Shown here: piece by piece, positions 25,270 to 34,605 of the stretch
How positions within the stretch are numbered: position 1 is the stretch's first letter
How the letters are laid out: every line of letters starts with the position of its first letter
Assembly: GCA_937895345.1 (NCBI GenBank)
Contig: CALAWP010000022.1
Span: 1 to 40,708, forward strand
DNA length: 40,708 nt
Reading direction: 5' to 3'
DNA from: an uncultured Paenibacillus sp.
GTDB lineage: Bacteria > Bacillota > Bacilli > Paenibacillales > Paenibacillaceae
Position numbers and translations under genes: made by a program
The notes under the pieces: model-generated
What the model saw: the letters and a program-made list of their open reading frames with translations, nothing else
The model's database searches: none
What the model was told of the DNA's origin: nothing

Positions 25270-26361
25270 ATGAAGGAAAAATTGCACCCGACTCACATTG
25301 CGATCCTGATCTACATGACGCAAGCGGCTGTCATTATATTAAGCCTGCCCCGCATATTGGCGGAAAATTTCGGAACGAACGGATGGCTGGCGCTTATTCC
25401 GGCAACCTTGCTGTCGTCGTTCAATATTTTTTTGATTTCGCTCGTCTACCGTCTGGGGAAGGGCCGTTCCGTCTTCGACATTCTGGAACGGTCCGTGCCG
25501 AAAGCGCTGCTGTACCCGATTTACTTGGCGGCGGCGGCTGTCTGGATCATGGCGGGCTGCATGATCGGCAAGGAATACATTTTGATATTTCAGATGATTG
25601 CCTTCCCGACGACGCATCCGATGATATTCAAGCTGGCTGTCGACGTCATCGTTTTTTATCTGGTGCTCAAAGGCATCTACAATATAGCCAAAGCAAGCAC
25701 AACGTTTTATTTTCTGGTGATTTGGATGCTTGGACTGCTGGTGGCCTTTTTACCGGAATATGAATGGTCTCGGTTGACTCCGTTTATATTCCGGGACAGC
25801 GGCGATATGATCAAGGGAGCGGTCGAAACCTATTCGGCGTATATCGGTTATGAGCTCTCGATGTTCCTGTTTCCTTTCTTCGGCCGCAACCCCAAAGCGA
25901 TGAAGGCCGTGTACATCGGCAATCTGATGACCGCTCTTACTTACCTGTCGATTTGCTTCATCGCTTTCGGCTTTTATCATTACAGGCAGCTTGCGAATTT
26001 GGTATTTCCGTTGCTGGATTTGCTGGCTTATATCGAGCTTCCTTTTATCGAGAGGATGGAAAATCTGTTGTTCGGCTTCTTGTTATTCACGTCCCTGATA
26101 ACCGTCACCATGTATACCTGGACGGCCACAGAAGCGGTAAAACGTATTTTTCCGCAGACCGGGACGGGGAAGCTGGCACTCGTCATGCTGGCTGCAGCCT
26201 ATGGCATCGCCTTTTTCCCGGATGTGATCGGCGAGGTGCATCAGTGGCTTCAATGGGCGGGTAACGTCGAGTTGTCCATTGCTTTCGGGCTCCCCTTATT
26301 GCTTATTATGCTTCTTCTGTACCAACGAACTCGACGAAAGGAGCCTTCCGGCGATGCGTAG
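25270..26361 (+). CDS. Spore germinant receptor B subunit (GerB family, amino-acid permease-like)
   Basis: 363 residues with about ten predicted membrane helices, of the endospore germination permease family related to APC transporters. The N-terminus HPTHIAILIYMTQAAVIILSLPRILAENFGTNGWLALIP and ETYSAYIGYELSMFLFPFF are characteristic. It starts 13 nt after the A subunit stop with AAGGAAGAG upstream. It probably contributes to germinant recognition with the A and C subunits. Confidence 0.93.
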   Translation: MKEKLHPTHIAILIYMTQAAVIILSLPRILAENFGTNGWLALIPATLLSSFNIFLISLVYRLGKGRSVFDILERSVPKALLYPIYLAAAAVWIMAGCMIGKEYILIFQMIAFPTTHPMIFKLAVDVIVFYLVLKGIYNIAKASTTFYFLVIWMLGLLVAFLPEYEWSRLTPFIFRDSGDMIKGAVETYSAYIGYELSMFLFPFFGRNPKAMKAVYIGNLMTALTYLSICFIAFGFYHYRQLANLVFPLLDLLAYIELPFIERMENLLFGFLLFTSLITVTMYTWTATEAVKRIFPQTGTGKLALVMLAAAYGIAFFPDVIGEVHQWLQWAGNVELSIAFGLPLLLIMLLLYQRTRRKEPSGDA

Positions 26362-27496
26362 GCAATTTATAAGTAAGCTGGCGCTTGGGTTGACGATGCT
26401 GCTGGGGCTGACAACGGGATGCGGCGACCAAAAGGTGCTGGAAAGACTGGGCTTTACGCATACGACCAGCTACGACCTGACTCCGCAGAAGGAAGGTCAG
26501 CAGGACAAGCAGTTGACCATCGCCGTCAGCATCCCCAAGGCGGATGCCGAAGGAAAGGTGCGGCGGGAAACGCTCTTAACGACCGCCCACACAAGCAAGG
26601 AAGCCAAGATCGAGTTGTCGAAAAAAACCGAGCTGATGATGGTCAGCGGCCAGCTGAGAAATACGCTGTTCGGCGTCAAGCTGGCTAAACAAGGGCTATG
26701 GAGACACATCGATACGCTCGTCCGCGACCCGTCCATCTCCGGGAGGGTGAAAGTCACCATCGTAAACGGCGAAGCATGGAAGGTGCTGCTGCGCGATTAT
26801 CCGGATCATCCAAGAACCGGTCAATATATCGATCGGCTGCTCGAGAAGGAATCCCGAACTCAGTCAATACCGCAAATTTCCGTTTATGAATTCGTGAGGA
26901 ATTATTATGACGACGGCATCGATCCGATTGCGCCAATCATCAAGGGCTCGGATAACGAGATCGAAGCCGACGGCATCGCGCTGTTTGACGATGACAGATA
27001 TGTTTCGAAAATTCCGCTCGACCGGTCGGTCATCTACTCGATCCTTCGCGGAGTGATGAAGCGCGGCGAGATGAGCATGGACTTGAATCCGTATCGCAAA
27101 CCGGAAACCGATCCCAACGAATATGTGATGCTGAATTCGGTCTACTGCCGCCGGGCGGTAAAGGTCAAGCGAACGGGCAACGGACGTCCCGCCGTCCATC
27201 TCCAAGTCGAATTAAAAGGTTCGGTACAGGAGTATACCGGCTCGTTACATATATTCGAAGACCGCGACCGAGAGCAATTGGCCCACATGATCGAGCGGTA
27301 TGTTGCCGCGGAAGCGAAGGATATGATGGCGTTTATGCAAAAAAACAAGGTGGACAGCGCCGGGATCGGGCAATATGTGCGAAACAGCCTTAGCTTCAAG
27401 GAATGGAAATCGCTCGATTGGGACAAGGTTTACCCCGAAACCGACATTACCATTTCGGTGAAAGTGAAGATCAAGGATTACGGAAAATCGAAATAA
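26354..27496 (+). CDS. Spore germinant receptor C subunit (Ger(x)C lipoprotein)
   Basis: 380-residue lipoprotein: MRRQFISKLALGLTMLLGLTTGC has a signal peptide and lipobox with Cys23. The body shows Ger(x)C features (KTELMMVSGQLRNTLFGVKLAKQGLWRHIDTLVRDPSISGRVKV, IKGSDNEIEADGIALFDDDRYV, and the C-terminal DWDKVYPETDITISVKVKI). It overlaps the B gene by 8 nt, implying coupled translation; the frame is open back to 26279 but the signal peptide fixes the start. Confidence 0.94.
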   Translation: MRRQFISKLALGLTMLLGLTTGCGDQKVLERLGFTHTTSYDLTPQKEGQQDKQLTIAVSIPKADAEGKVRRETLLTTAHTSKEAKIELSKKTELMMVSGQLRNTLFGVKLAKQGLWRHIDTLVRDPSISGRVKVTIVNGEAWKVLLRDYPDHPRTGQYIDRLLEKESRTQSIPQISVYEFVRNYYDDGIDPIAPIIKGSDNEIEADGIALFDDDRYVSKIPLDRSVIYSILRGVMKRGEMSMDLNPYRKPETDPNEYVMLNSVYCRRAVKVKRTGNGRPAVHLQVELKGSVQEYTGSLHIFEDRDREQLAHMIERYVAAEAKDMMAFMQKNKVDSAGIGQYVRNSLSFKEWKSLDWDKVYPETDITISVKVKIKDYGKSK

Positions 27497-27513
27497 ACGG
27501 TTGTAAACGAAAC

Positions 27514-27545
27514 AAAACCGGGCTGTCGTCGGACAGCCCGGTTTT
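27514..27545. terminator. Bidirectional terminator between ger operon and clpC
   Basis: Perfect 14-bp stem AAAACCGGGCTGTC / GACAGCCCGGTTTT with a 4-nt loop. The AAAA/TTTT ends give U-runs on both strands, so it ends the converging ger and clpC transcripts. Confidence 0.92.
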
Positions 27546-27559
27546 TGCATAATTTTGGT

Positions 27560-30007
27560 TTAAGCCTTCGAAGCCGGCTCCTGCTCGGCCTTCGAGACGG
27601 TCAACGCGCCGTCCTTTTCGTCGATGACAAAGGTGTCGCCTTTTTTGATCAAGCCCATCAGCAAGTCTTCGGACAACCGGTCCTCGATATGCTTCTGAAT
27701 CGCCCGGCGCAACGGACGCGCTCCGTATTGCGGATCGTAGCCTTCCTTCGCCAGAAATTGCTTCGCAGCATCCGTCAGCGTAAAGTCGACCTCCTGCTCC
27801 TTCAGCCGCTTGCGCAGCTCCTCCGACATGAGCGTGACGATTTGCGCGATATGCTCCTCGCCCAGCGAGTGGAAGACGATCGTCTCGTCGATCCGGTTCA
27901 GAAACTCCGGCCGGAAGCTCTTCTTCAGCTCCGCCATCACTTTATCCTTCATGACGGAGAAGTCGCGGCCCGCATCCTGCACGGCCGTAAAGCCGAGCGT
28001 AGAGTTTTTCTTGATCTGGTCGGCTCCGACGTTGGACGTCATAATGATCAGCGTATTGCGGAAATCGACCAGGCGGCCTTTGGAATCCGTCAGACGGCCG
28101 TCCTCCAGCACTTGCAGCAGGATGTTGAACACTTCCGGATGCGCCTTTTCGATTTCGTCCAGCAGGACGACCGAATACGGCTTGCGGCGAACCTTCTCGG
28201 TCAGCTGGCCGCCTTCCTCGTAGCCGACGTAGCCCGGAGGCGCGCCGACGAGCCTCGAGGTCGCGTGCTTCTCCATATATTCCGACATGTCGATGCGGAT
28301 GACCGCATTTTCGTCGCCGAACATTGCCTCCGCCAGCGCGCGGGCAAGCTCCGTCTTGCCGACGCCCGTCGGCCCCAGGAAGATGAACGAGCCGATCGGG
28401 CGCTTCGGATCCTTCAGCCCCGCTCTCGCTCTGCGGATCGCGCGGGCGACCGACTTGACCGCTTCCTCTTGGCCGATAACGCGGTCATGCAGAATGGACT
28501 CCATCTTCAGCAGGCGCTCCGTCTCTTCCTCCGCCAGCTTGCTGACCGGAATGCCGGTCCAGCTCGCCACCACCTGGGCGATATCCTCCGGCGTCACCTC
28601 GGAATCGGTGCGGCCTTGCTTTTCCTTCCATTGGTTTTTCGTCGAATCGAGCTCCTCGCGAATCTTTTGCTCGGTATCGCGAAGCGCCGCCGCCTTTTCG
28701 AACTCCTGGCTTTGCACCGCCGCGTCCTTCTCCTTGCGGATGTCCTCCAGACGGCTTTCCATCTGCTTCAGGTTCGGCGGAACCGTGTACGATTTCAATC
28801 TTACGCGGGAGCTGGCTTCGTCGATCAGGTCGATCGCCTTGTCCGGCAAGAACCGGTCGGTGATGTAACGGTCCGACAGCTTCACCGCCTGCACAATCGA
28901 TTCGTCCGTAATTTTGACCCGGTGATGCGCTTCGTAGCGGTCGCGCAGGCCGTGCAAAATTTGGATAGCCTCCTCGGCCGAAGGCTGGTCGACCGTGATC
29001 GGCTGGAACCGGCGCTCCAGCGCGGCGTCCTTCTCGATATATTTGCGATATTCGTCCAGCGTCGTCGCGCCGATGCACTGCAGCTCGCCGCGCGCCAGCG
29101 CCGGCTTCAAGATGTTGGAGGCATCGATGGCGCCTTCCGCGCCGCCCGCCCCGATGAGCGTATGCAGCTCGTCGATGAACAGGATGATGTTGCCCGCTTG
29201 ACGGATTTCATCCATAATCTTTTTGAGCCGGTCCTCGAATTCGCCGCGATATTTCGTGCCCGCCACGACCGAGCCCATGTCGAGCGTCATGACGCGTTTG
29301 TCGCGCAGCGTCTCGGGAATTTCGTTTTCGATAATTTTTTGGGCCAAGCCTTCCGCGATGGCCGTTTTGCCGACGCCGGGCTCGCCGATGAGCACCGGAT
29401 TGTTTTTGGTCCGGCGGCTGAGCACCTGAATGACGCGCTCGATTTCCTTGCTGCGCCCGATGACGGGGTCCAGATTGCCCTCCTTCGCGTAAGCGGTCAA
29501 GTCTCGGGCCAGACCGTCAAGCGTAGGCGTACTTACGTTGGACGGCGTGCCGTGGCTGCTCGATGCCGCTTCGCTGCTGCCCAGCAGCTGCAGCACTTGC
29601 TGGCGCGCCTTGTTCAGGCTGATGCCCAGGTTGTTCAGGACGCGAGCCGCGACGCCTTCGCCCTCGCGAATGAGGCCGAGCAAAATATGCTCCGTGCCGA
29701 CATAAGTATGGCCAAGCTTTCTCGCTTCGTCCATGGACAGCTCAATCACTTTTTTCGCGCGCGGCGTATAAGCGATATTGTTCGGCTGCTCCTGGCCTCT
29801 GCCGATGAGCGCCTCCACTTCGTCCTGAATTTTTTCCAGGCCCAGGCCGAGTCCGGTCAGCGCCTTGGCGGCGATGCCTTCTCCCTCGCGGATCAGCCCC
29901 AGCAAAATATGCTCCGTGCCGATATTGTTATGGCCCAGCCGGACCGCTTCCTCTTGAGCCAAAGCCAGTACCTTCTGCGCCCGTTCCGTAAATCTTCCAA
30001 ACATCAT
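27560..30007 (-). CDS. clpC: ATP-dependent Clp protease ATPase subunit ClpC
   Basis: 815-residue AAA+ unfoldase working with ClpP and the McsB adaptor. The N-terminal double ClpN repeat (FTERAQKVLALAQEEAVRLGHNNIGTEHILLGLIREGEG, twice) precedes AAA-1 with GEPGVGKTAIAEG near residue 207. A UVR-bearing middle domain (about residues 410-460) and AAA-2 with GPTGVGKTELARA near residue 550 follow. The length equals the family norm. It overlaps mcsB by 4 nt and is the last gene of the ctsR operon here; in B. subtilis transcription continues into radA. Confidence 0.98.
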   Translation of the reverse strand: MMFGRFTERAQKVLALAQEEAVRLGHNNIGTEHILLGLIREGEGIAAKALTGLGLGLEKIQDEVEALIGRGQEQPNNIAYTPRAKKVIELSMDEARKLGHTYVGTEHILLGLIREGEGVAARVLNNLGISLNKARQQVLQLLGSSEAASSSHGTPSNVSTPTLDGLARDLTAYAKEGNLDPVIGRSKEIERVIQVLSRRTKNNPVLIGEPGVGKTAIAEGLAQKIIENEIPETLRDKRVMTLDMGSVVAGTKYRGEFEDRLKKIMDEIRQAGNIILFIDELHTLIGAGGAEGAIDASNILKPALARGELQCIGATTLDEYRKYIEKDAALERRFQPITVDQPSAEEAIQILHGLRDRYEAHHRVKITDESIVQAVKLSDRYITDRFLPDKAIDLIDEASSRVRLKSYTVPPNLKQMESRLEDIRKEKDAAVQSQEFEKAAALRDTEQKIREELDSTKNQWKEKQGRTDSEVTPEDIAQVVASWTGIPVSKLAEEETERLLKMESILHDRVIGQEEAVKSVARAIRRARAGLKDPKRPIGSFIFLGPTGVGKTELARALAEAMFGDENAVIRIDMSEYMEKHATSRLVGAPPGYVGYEEGGQLTEKVRRKPYSVVLLDEIEKAHPEVFNILLQVLEDGRLTDSKGRLVDFRNTLIIMTSNVGADQIKKNSTLGFTAVQDAGRDFSVMKDKVMAELKKSFRPEFLNRIDETIVFHSLGEEHIAQIVTLMSEELRKRLKEQEVDFTLTDAAKQFLAKEGYDPQYGARPLRRAIQKHIEDRLSEDLLMGLIKKGDTFVIDEKDGALTVSKAEQEPASKA

Positions 30008-31092
30008 CTTGCTGCACCCCCATTTGAATGATTAGATTTTTGCAAATGCTGGCGGATCAGCTCCGCCCGCCTGTAATCCCGCTGCTCCGGCGTCATCTTC
30101 TCGTTGAACGATTGCTGCAGGAAACCGGGCTGCGTCATGACGAGCAGTTCGTTCAGCATCTGTGGATTCACCTCGGTCACAATGCCCAGATCCGCGCCCA
30201 GCCGCACATCCGATAACCGCTGCGCCGCCTCCTTGGAATCCATGATTGAAGCGTGGGACAAAATGCCGTATGACCGTCTGACCCGGTCTTCGATCCGGAT
30301 GCGCGACTCCTCCAGAAGCCGCTTGCGGGCGGCGCGCTCGTGCTCGATAATTTGGCGGGCCACGCCATGCAAATTGTCGATTATTTCTTCTTCGGACTGT
30401 CCCAGCGTCACCTGATTCGAAATTTGAAACAGGTTGCCGAGCGCCTCGCTGCCTTCTCCGTACAGCCCCCGCACCGCCAGACCGATCTGGGTGACCGCCG
30501 TCAAGATGCGGTTGATCTGCTGGGTCAGCACCAACGCAGGCAAATGCATCATGACCGACGCCCGAATGCCGGTGCCTACGTTCGTAGGGCAAGCGGTCAA
30601 GTAACCCCGATGCTCGTCGAACGCATAGTCAGCTTCGGACTCGTAGATGTCGTCGATCGCGCTGGCCAGTCGCCAGGCTTCCTGGACTTGAAAGCCGGAA
30701 TACAAACATTGAATGCGCAAATGATCCTCTTCGTTAATCATGATGCTGACCGCCTCGTTCTCGCTCAGCACCACCGCGCCGCCGCGGGATTCGTTGGCCA
30801 GACCCGGACTGATCAGATGCTTCTCCACCAGCACCCTGCGGTCGAGCTCGCTCAGCTCCGACAACCCGATCGTCTCGAACCGGCCGAACGGCTCCAGCTT
30901 GCCCGATCTGCTGATTTCCGCCAGCGTGCCGAGCACCTCCGAAGCTTGCTGGTTCGTCGCGAGCATCGGAAACGGCAAGCCGCGCAAGTTGCGCGCCAGG
31001 CGAACCCTGCTGCTGATCACGACGTCGGAATCGGGCCCGTTTCCCTTCATCCAATCGCTTAGCGCGCTTTGGGCGAATCGATGGTTCGACAA
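30004..31092 (-). CDS. mcsB: Protein-arginine kinase McsB
   Basis: 362 residues, phosphagen-kinase-like. McsB phosphorylates arginines to mark proteins for ClpCP and inactivates CtsR. The ATP-binding SSRVRLARNLRGLPFP (about residues 27-42) and the acceptor-site segment SIMINEEDHLRIQCL (about 150-165, including the catalytic Glu) are present, as is the ATP-site loop YLTACPTNVGTGIRASVMMHLPAL. It follows mcsA by 33 nt. Confidence 0.96.
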   Translation of the reverse strand: MSNHRFAQSALSDWMKGNGPDSDVVISSRVRLARNLRGLPFPMLATNQQASEVLGTLAEISRSGKLEPFGRFETIGLSELSELDRRVLVEKHLISPGLANESRGGAVVLSENEAVSIMINEEDHLRIQCLYSGFQVQEAWRLASAIDDIYESEADYAFDEHRGYLTACPTNVGTGIRASVMMHLPALVLTQQINRILTAVTQIGLAVRGLYGEGSEALGNLFQISNQVTLGQSEEEIIDNLHGVARQIIEHERAARKRLLEESRIRIEDRVRRSYGILSHASIMDSKEAAQRLSDVRLGADLGIVTEVNPQMLNELLVMTQPGFLQQSFNEKMTPEQRDYRRAELIRQHLQKSNHSNGGAAR

Positions 31093-31125
31093 CGCCGATC
31101 CTCTCCTTTCTTTCTATCTATAGGC

Positions 31126-31650
31126 CTACATGCCGGATATTTTTTTCTCCAGCTCCCGTATGCGGTCCCGCAGCTTGGCCGCCTTCTCGAATTCCTCGTG
31201 CTCGATGTGCCGCTGCAAATCCGTTCTAAGCCGCTCGATTTCGCGTTTGCACTGGATTTGTCCGCCCGAGCGCTTCGGAATTTTGCCGCTGTGGACGGTG
31301 CTGCCGTGCACTCTCTTGAGCAGCGGATCCAGCTTGTCGGCAAAATAGTTATAGCAGGAACTGCAGCCGAACCGTCCCAGCTTGCTGAACTGCGCGTAGG
31401 TCAAGCCGCATTCCTCGCATCGTACCGGCTGCGCCGCCTTCATGCTGCTCGGCGCCGCGCTTCCGATCGAATCGAAATCCATCAAGCCCGACAGCAGGCT
31501 GTGGATCGAGAAGCCGTTAGGCGCGCCGGGAATGCCTTCCCCTTTCTCGCGGGCGCAGCTTTCGCATATATGAAATTCCGTTTTATCGCCGTTGACGATC
31601 TTCGTAAAATGCAAGGTCGCCGGCCTTTTGCCGCATTCCTGACAATACAT
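31126..31650 (-). CDS. mcsA: McsA, activator of protein-arginine kinase
   Basis: 174 residues with four CxxC pairs (CQEC, CESC, CEEC, CSSC) forming two zinc-binding treble-clef-like modules, then a C-terminal UVR motif (LQRHIEHEEFEKAAKLRDRIRELEKKI). McsA stimulates McsB and is itself a stress-sensitive regulator. Located between ctsR and mcsB, as expected. Confidence 0.95.
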   Translation of the reverse strand: MYCQECGKRPATLHFTKIVNGDKTEFHICESCAREKGEGIPGAPNGFSIHSLLSGLMDFDSIGSAAPSSMKAAQPVRCEECGLTYAQFSKLGRFGCSSCYNYFADKLDPLLKRVHGSTVHSGKIPKRSGGQIQCKREIERLRTDLQRHIEHEEFEKAAKLRDRIRELEKKISGM

Positions 31651-31695
31651 GCTTTGTCCCTCCTTGACGGATTGACATCCGGTAATCTGTCGCCT

Positions 31696-32160
31696 CTACG
31701 GCTTGATCAGCAATGAGATGAGCATGGCCTTCAGAAGCCTCGCCCGAATCTCGTCGCGGAGCGGCAGCTTCATGGCGATCGTATCCCGGTGAACGGCCAC
31801 CTTCAGCAGATTGGCTTCCCGCCGGGAAATCAGCTTGCCTTCCTCCAGCTGATAGATCAGCCCTTCCGCCGTTTCCTGATCGACCCGGTCCCCGATCGTT
31901 TGCTCAACATGGAACTGGATCGTGTTCAGCGTCGGCAGATCGACGCGCTGAATGCGAATATAGCCGCCGCCGCCGCGTTTGCTCTCCACGACGTACCCTT
32001 TCTCAAGCGTAAAGCGCGTGCTGATGACGTAATTGATTTGCGATGGGACGCAGGAGAACTTATCCGCGAGCTCATTGCGCTGAATTTCGACGGCGCCTTC
32101 GCGGCTGCCGTCCAGCATTTCCTTTAAATATTGTTCAATGAGATCGGATATATTGCGCAA
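31696..32160 (-). CDS. ctsR: Class III stress repressor CtsR
   Basis: 154-residue winged-helix repressor of clp genes. The DNA-binding part includes LADKFSCVPSQINYVISTRFTLEKGYVVESKRGGGGYIRI with the tetraglycine wing that acts as heat sensor. The C-terminal domain (SRREANLLKVAVHRD, RDEIRARLLKAMLISL) binds McsA/B. The start is TTG 32160, 8 nt after GAGGAGG, matching the family start (M-RNISDLIEQYLK); an ATG at 32181 is upstream of that Shine-Dalgarno and unlikely. Confidence 0.95.
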   Translation of the reverse strand: MRNISDLIEQYLKEMLDGSREGAVEIQRNELADKFSCVPSQINYVISTRFTLEKGYVVESKRGGGGYIRIQRVDLPTLNTIQFHVEQTIGDRVDQETAEGLIYQLEEGKLISRREANLLKVAVHRDTIAMKLPLRDEIRARLLKAMLISLLIKP

Positions 32161-32296
32161 ATCCCCAACCTCCTCGAGCATGCCCCTATGCGGGAGCTGA
32201 AATGGCCATCGTCCTTGGCGTCGTAACAGCCGCCGCGCTCGGCTCCGCTTCCGGAGCGTTGTCAGCGAGCCGTCCGTTTTGCTGCCGCCAATTGAC

Positions 32297-32349
32297 TTTG
32301 ACTTTCTTTGACTTTAATTTTATTATACGCAAAACGAAGCGCAGGTCAA
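32297..32349 (-). promoter_or_regulatory. ctsR operon promoter with CtsR operator
   Basis: Sigma-A promoter TTGACC (32344-32349), 16 nt, TATAAT (32322-32327), reading minus. Immediately downstream, over the expected start site, is a tandem heptad operator: AGTCAAA, 3 nt, AGTCAAA (32297-32313), a near-exact match to the known CtsR site. This predicts autoregulation and heat/protein-stress induction of ctsR-mcsA-mcsB-clpC. The ~150-nt leader that follows contains a GCTCCG-gaag-CGGAGC hairpin (32242-32257). With the hssS terminator this accounts for the 32161-32472 gap. Confidence 0.93.
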
Positions 32350-32408
32350 TAGTGCCGGTTTAAATTTTCTGACGATTCCGATATCGCAAATTTAAGCAAA
32401 GCAAAAAA

Positions 32409-32437
32409 GCGCACCCCCTCTTCCTAGCTTGGTGCGC
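32409..32437 (-). terminator. Intrinsic terminator after hssS
   Basis: Minus-sense stem GCGCACC / GGTGCGC with a 15-nt loop followed by TTTTTTG, 35-65 nt past the hssS stop. It insulates hssS from the ctsR promoter. Confidence 0.8.
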
Positions 32438-32472
32438 CGGCATGCGATTTATACCCTTATATATGCAGAACT

Positions 32473-33849
32473 TCAATCGGGAATGACGATGCGAAACGAC
32501 GTTCCTTGTCCGGCGGCGCTCTTCGCTTCGATGGAACCTCCGTGCAGGGCGACGATCTTGTGCACGATGGACAGCCCCAGACCCGTGCTTCCTTCCTCGC
32601 GAAGCCTGGCCTTGTCTCCCCGGTAAAACCGTTCGTAAATGTACGGCAGGTTCTCCTCGGGGATGCCGTCCCCGGTATCGGAAATCTCCACGATGCAGCA
32701 GCCGTCGCCCCGCTCCGCCCGAAGCTCGATCGTACGTCCGGACGGGATGTGCTTGACCGCATTGGACAGCAAATTGGACCAAATTTGCATCAGCAGCACT
32801 TCATCCCCGGATATGCGAATATCCGGCGCCGCCTGCATCCGTAAGGCGATTTCCTTCTCCGCAAGCTGCCATTGCAGCAGCTGCACCGATTGACGGAGCT
32901 GGGGCTGAAGAAGACAGCTGCGCTTCGCGTCTAATCCATCGGCGTAGTCGAGCGAGGAAAGCAGCAGCAGCTGTCTGGCGAGAGCGGCGAGCCTGCGCGC
33001 TTCCCGGCCGATAATTCCGGCGTAACGAAGCCGATCCTGGTCGGCTATGCCCGGGGCAAGCAGCGTATCCGCAAATCCCTGAATCGAATGGAGGGGAGAC
33101 TGAATTTCATGGGAAACGTTCGCGACAAACTCCTGCTTCGCCTTGTCCGACCGTTCCAGCTGCGCGGCCATCGACCGAAAATGCTCGGCGAGACGTCCGA
33201 TTTCGTCCTTCCGGTTCGTCGGCAGCCGGACCCGGTAATGCCCCTGGGCGATGAGCCGGGTCGCCTCGGTCAATCCGGCGATCGGCTGCACCAAATAGCG
33301 CGTGCTTAGCATGAAATACGGCACGCACAACAAAGCGGTCACCAATCCGATCAAACCGATGAAAATGCGGATTTCCCGGTACATCGCGTGCGTATCCGGA
33401 CGAATGAACAGCGCGTAGCGGCCTTCGCCGTCCGTAATCGGCAGGCCGACCGTGTTGCTCAAGCGGTTGTCGTATTTCCACAAGGCCAACGGATGATTCG
33501 AATAGTCGGCGATGCCGCCGTACGATCCGCCGGCCAGCACCGAATCCTTTATAGATTGAGGCAGGTCGGCCAATCCGAACGGACTGCCGTAATAAAAGTC
33601 ATTTCCATTGCCGTCATACAAGTACAGCTGGTAGCCCAAATCCGCGACATGCCGCAAATAGTCGCCCATGGCGTCGGAATGCCGCTGCGCGTAATCGCGC
33701 ACGTTCTCCGCAATCCGGACCAGCTTCGCATCCTGCTGCGGCTTCAGGGCCTCTATATAATATACGGTCGTCAAATAATAACCGAGCAGCGCGCTGACGG
33801 CGAGCGTATACAGCGTAATGCACAAAACTCTGACGTACAGCGACTTCAT
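32473..33849 (-). CDS. hssS: Sensor histidine kinase, HssS-like (heme sensing)
   Basis: 458 residues: membrane helix at about 8-28, extracytoplasmic sensor (30-160), helix at about 161-182, HAMP (183-235), HisKA with His247 in FVANVSHEIQSPLHSIQG, and HATPase (NLLSNAVKHI near 365; DTGDGIPEENLPYIYERFYRGD; GSTGLGLSIV). The sensor resembles Staphylococcus aureus HssS as I recall it: YLTTVYY, AKLVRI, FYYGSPF, NTVGLPITDGEGRYALFIRPD, EIRIFIGL. HssS responds to heme excess. The 4-nt overlap with the regulator and its place below isdCEF support heme sensing. No hrtAB efflux genes are in the window. Confidence 0.8.
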   Translation of the reverse strand: MKSLYVRVLCITLYTLAVSALLGYYLTTVYYIEALKPQQDAKLVRIAENVRDYAQRHSDAMGDYLRHVADLGYQLYLYDGNGNDFYYGSPFGLADLPQSIKDSVLAGGSYGGIADYSNHPLALWKYDNRLSNTVGLPITDGEGRYALFIRPDTHAMYREIRIFIGLIGLVTALLCVPYFMLSTRYLVQPIAGLTEATRLIAQGHYRVRLPTNRKDEIGRLAEHFRSMAAQLERSDKAKQEFVANVSHEIQSPLHSIQGFADTLLAPGIADQDRLRYAGIIGREARRLAALARQLLLLSSLDYADGLDAKRSCLLQPQLRQSVQLLQWQLAEKEIALRMQAAPDIRISGDEVLLMQIWSNLLSNAVKHIPSGRTIELRAERGDGCCIVEISDTGDGIPEENLPYIYERFYRGDKARLREEGSTGLGLSIVHKIVALHGGSIEAKSAAGQGTSFRIVIPD

Positions 33850-34523
33850 CGATGCCGCACCTCAAGCTTGTAGCCGATCCCTCTAACCGTATGAATGGCA
33901 AAGCCGTGCTCGTCCGCCGGAAAGCGTTGGCGGAGCCGCTTGATATGCACGTCGACGGTCCTCTCGTCTCCTCCGTAATCCGCCCCCCATACGAGCCTGA
34001 TCAACTCCGTCCTTGCAAACAGCCGACCGGGATATTGGGCCAGCTGGGCCAGCAGCTCGAATTCCTTCATCGGCGGAATAAACACCGCATCCCCGTCGAT
34101 AATTTCGCAATTTTTGCGGTCGATCGTCAGTCGTCCCAGCCTGATTTTGTCGCTGGAAGCCAGCGTATAACGGCGAAACAGCGCCTTGATGCGGTACAAA
34201 ATTTCCGGCAGCTCGAACGGTTTCGTCACGTAATCGTCCGTTCCTTTCAGAAAGCCCTGCTCCTTGACGCTGAGCTGGTCGTGGGCCGACAGCAATATAA
34301 TCGGGATATCGTAATTTTTTCTTGTGTGCTCGCACAAGGCAAGACCGTCGATCCCGGGCATCATAATGTCCAGTATGGCCAGATCGACCGGATGCTCCTT
34401 CAGCACGCCCATCGCTTCGCTGCCGTTGTGAGCCTCCAGCACCCGGAACCCCTCCTTGGTCAAATAATGGCCCAGCAGCGTTCTGTTATGGGCATCGTCA
34501 TCCGTAATCAACAGATGCTTCAT
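33846..34523 (-). CDS. hssR: OmpR-family response regulator, HssR-like
   Basis: 225 residues. Receiver domain with acidic pocket DDD (8-10), phospho-acceptor Asp52 (LAILDIMMPGIDG) and Lys101 (GTDDYVTKPFE). The C-terminal winged helix includes MKEFELLAQLAQYPGRLFARTELIRLVWGADYGGDERTVDVHIKRLRQRF. The NYDIPIILLSAHDQLSVKEQGFLKGTDDYVTKPFE stretch closely resembles S. aureus HssR. ATG 34523 has GGGAGG 7-8 nt upstream. It lies 82 nt downstream of isdF and is probably read from the same Fur-controlled promoter, although a separate promoter cannot be excluded. Confidence 0.8.
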   Translation of the reverse strand: MKHLLITDDDAHNRTLLGHYLTKEGFRVLEAHNGSEAMGVLKEHPVDLAILDIMMPGIDGLALCEHTRKNYDIPIILLSAHDQLSVKEQGFLKGTDDYVTKPFELPEILYRIKALFRRYTLASSDKIRLGRLTIDRKNCEIIDGDAVFIPPMKEFELLAQLAQYPGRLFARTELIRLVWGADYGGDERTVDVHIKRLRQRFPADEHGFAIHTVRGIGYKLEVRHR

Positions 34524-34605
34524 CGTACAACCTCCCGTAGACGGCCGCATGATCCTGTTTGCCCCGGACGCCCGGCGGCAGCCGCTTCGCCCCGCCCTCG
34601 ACGCG

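Noticed and set aside
27545..30031. Long plus-strand open frame (~830 codons) opposite clpC.
   Set aside because: Antisense shadow of clpC; composition is Arg/His/Leu/Gln-rich as expected from reversed codons, and it overlaps the terminator.
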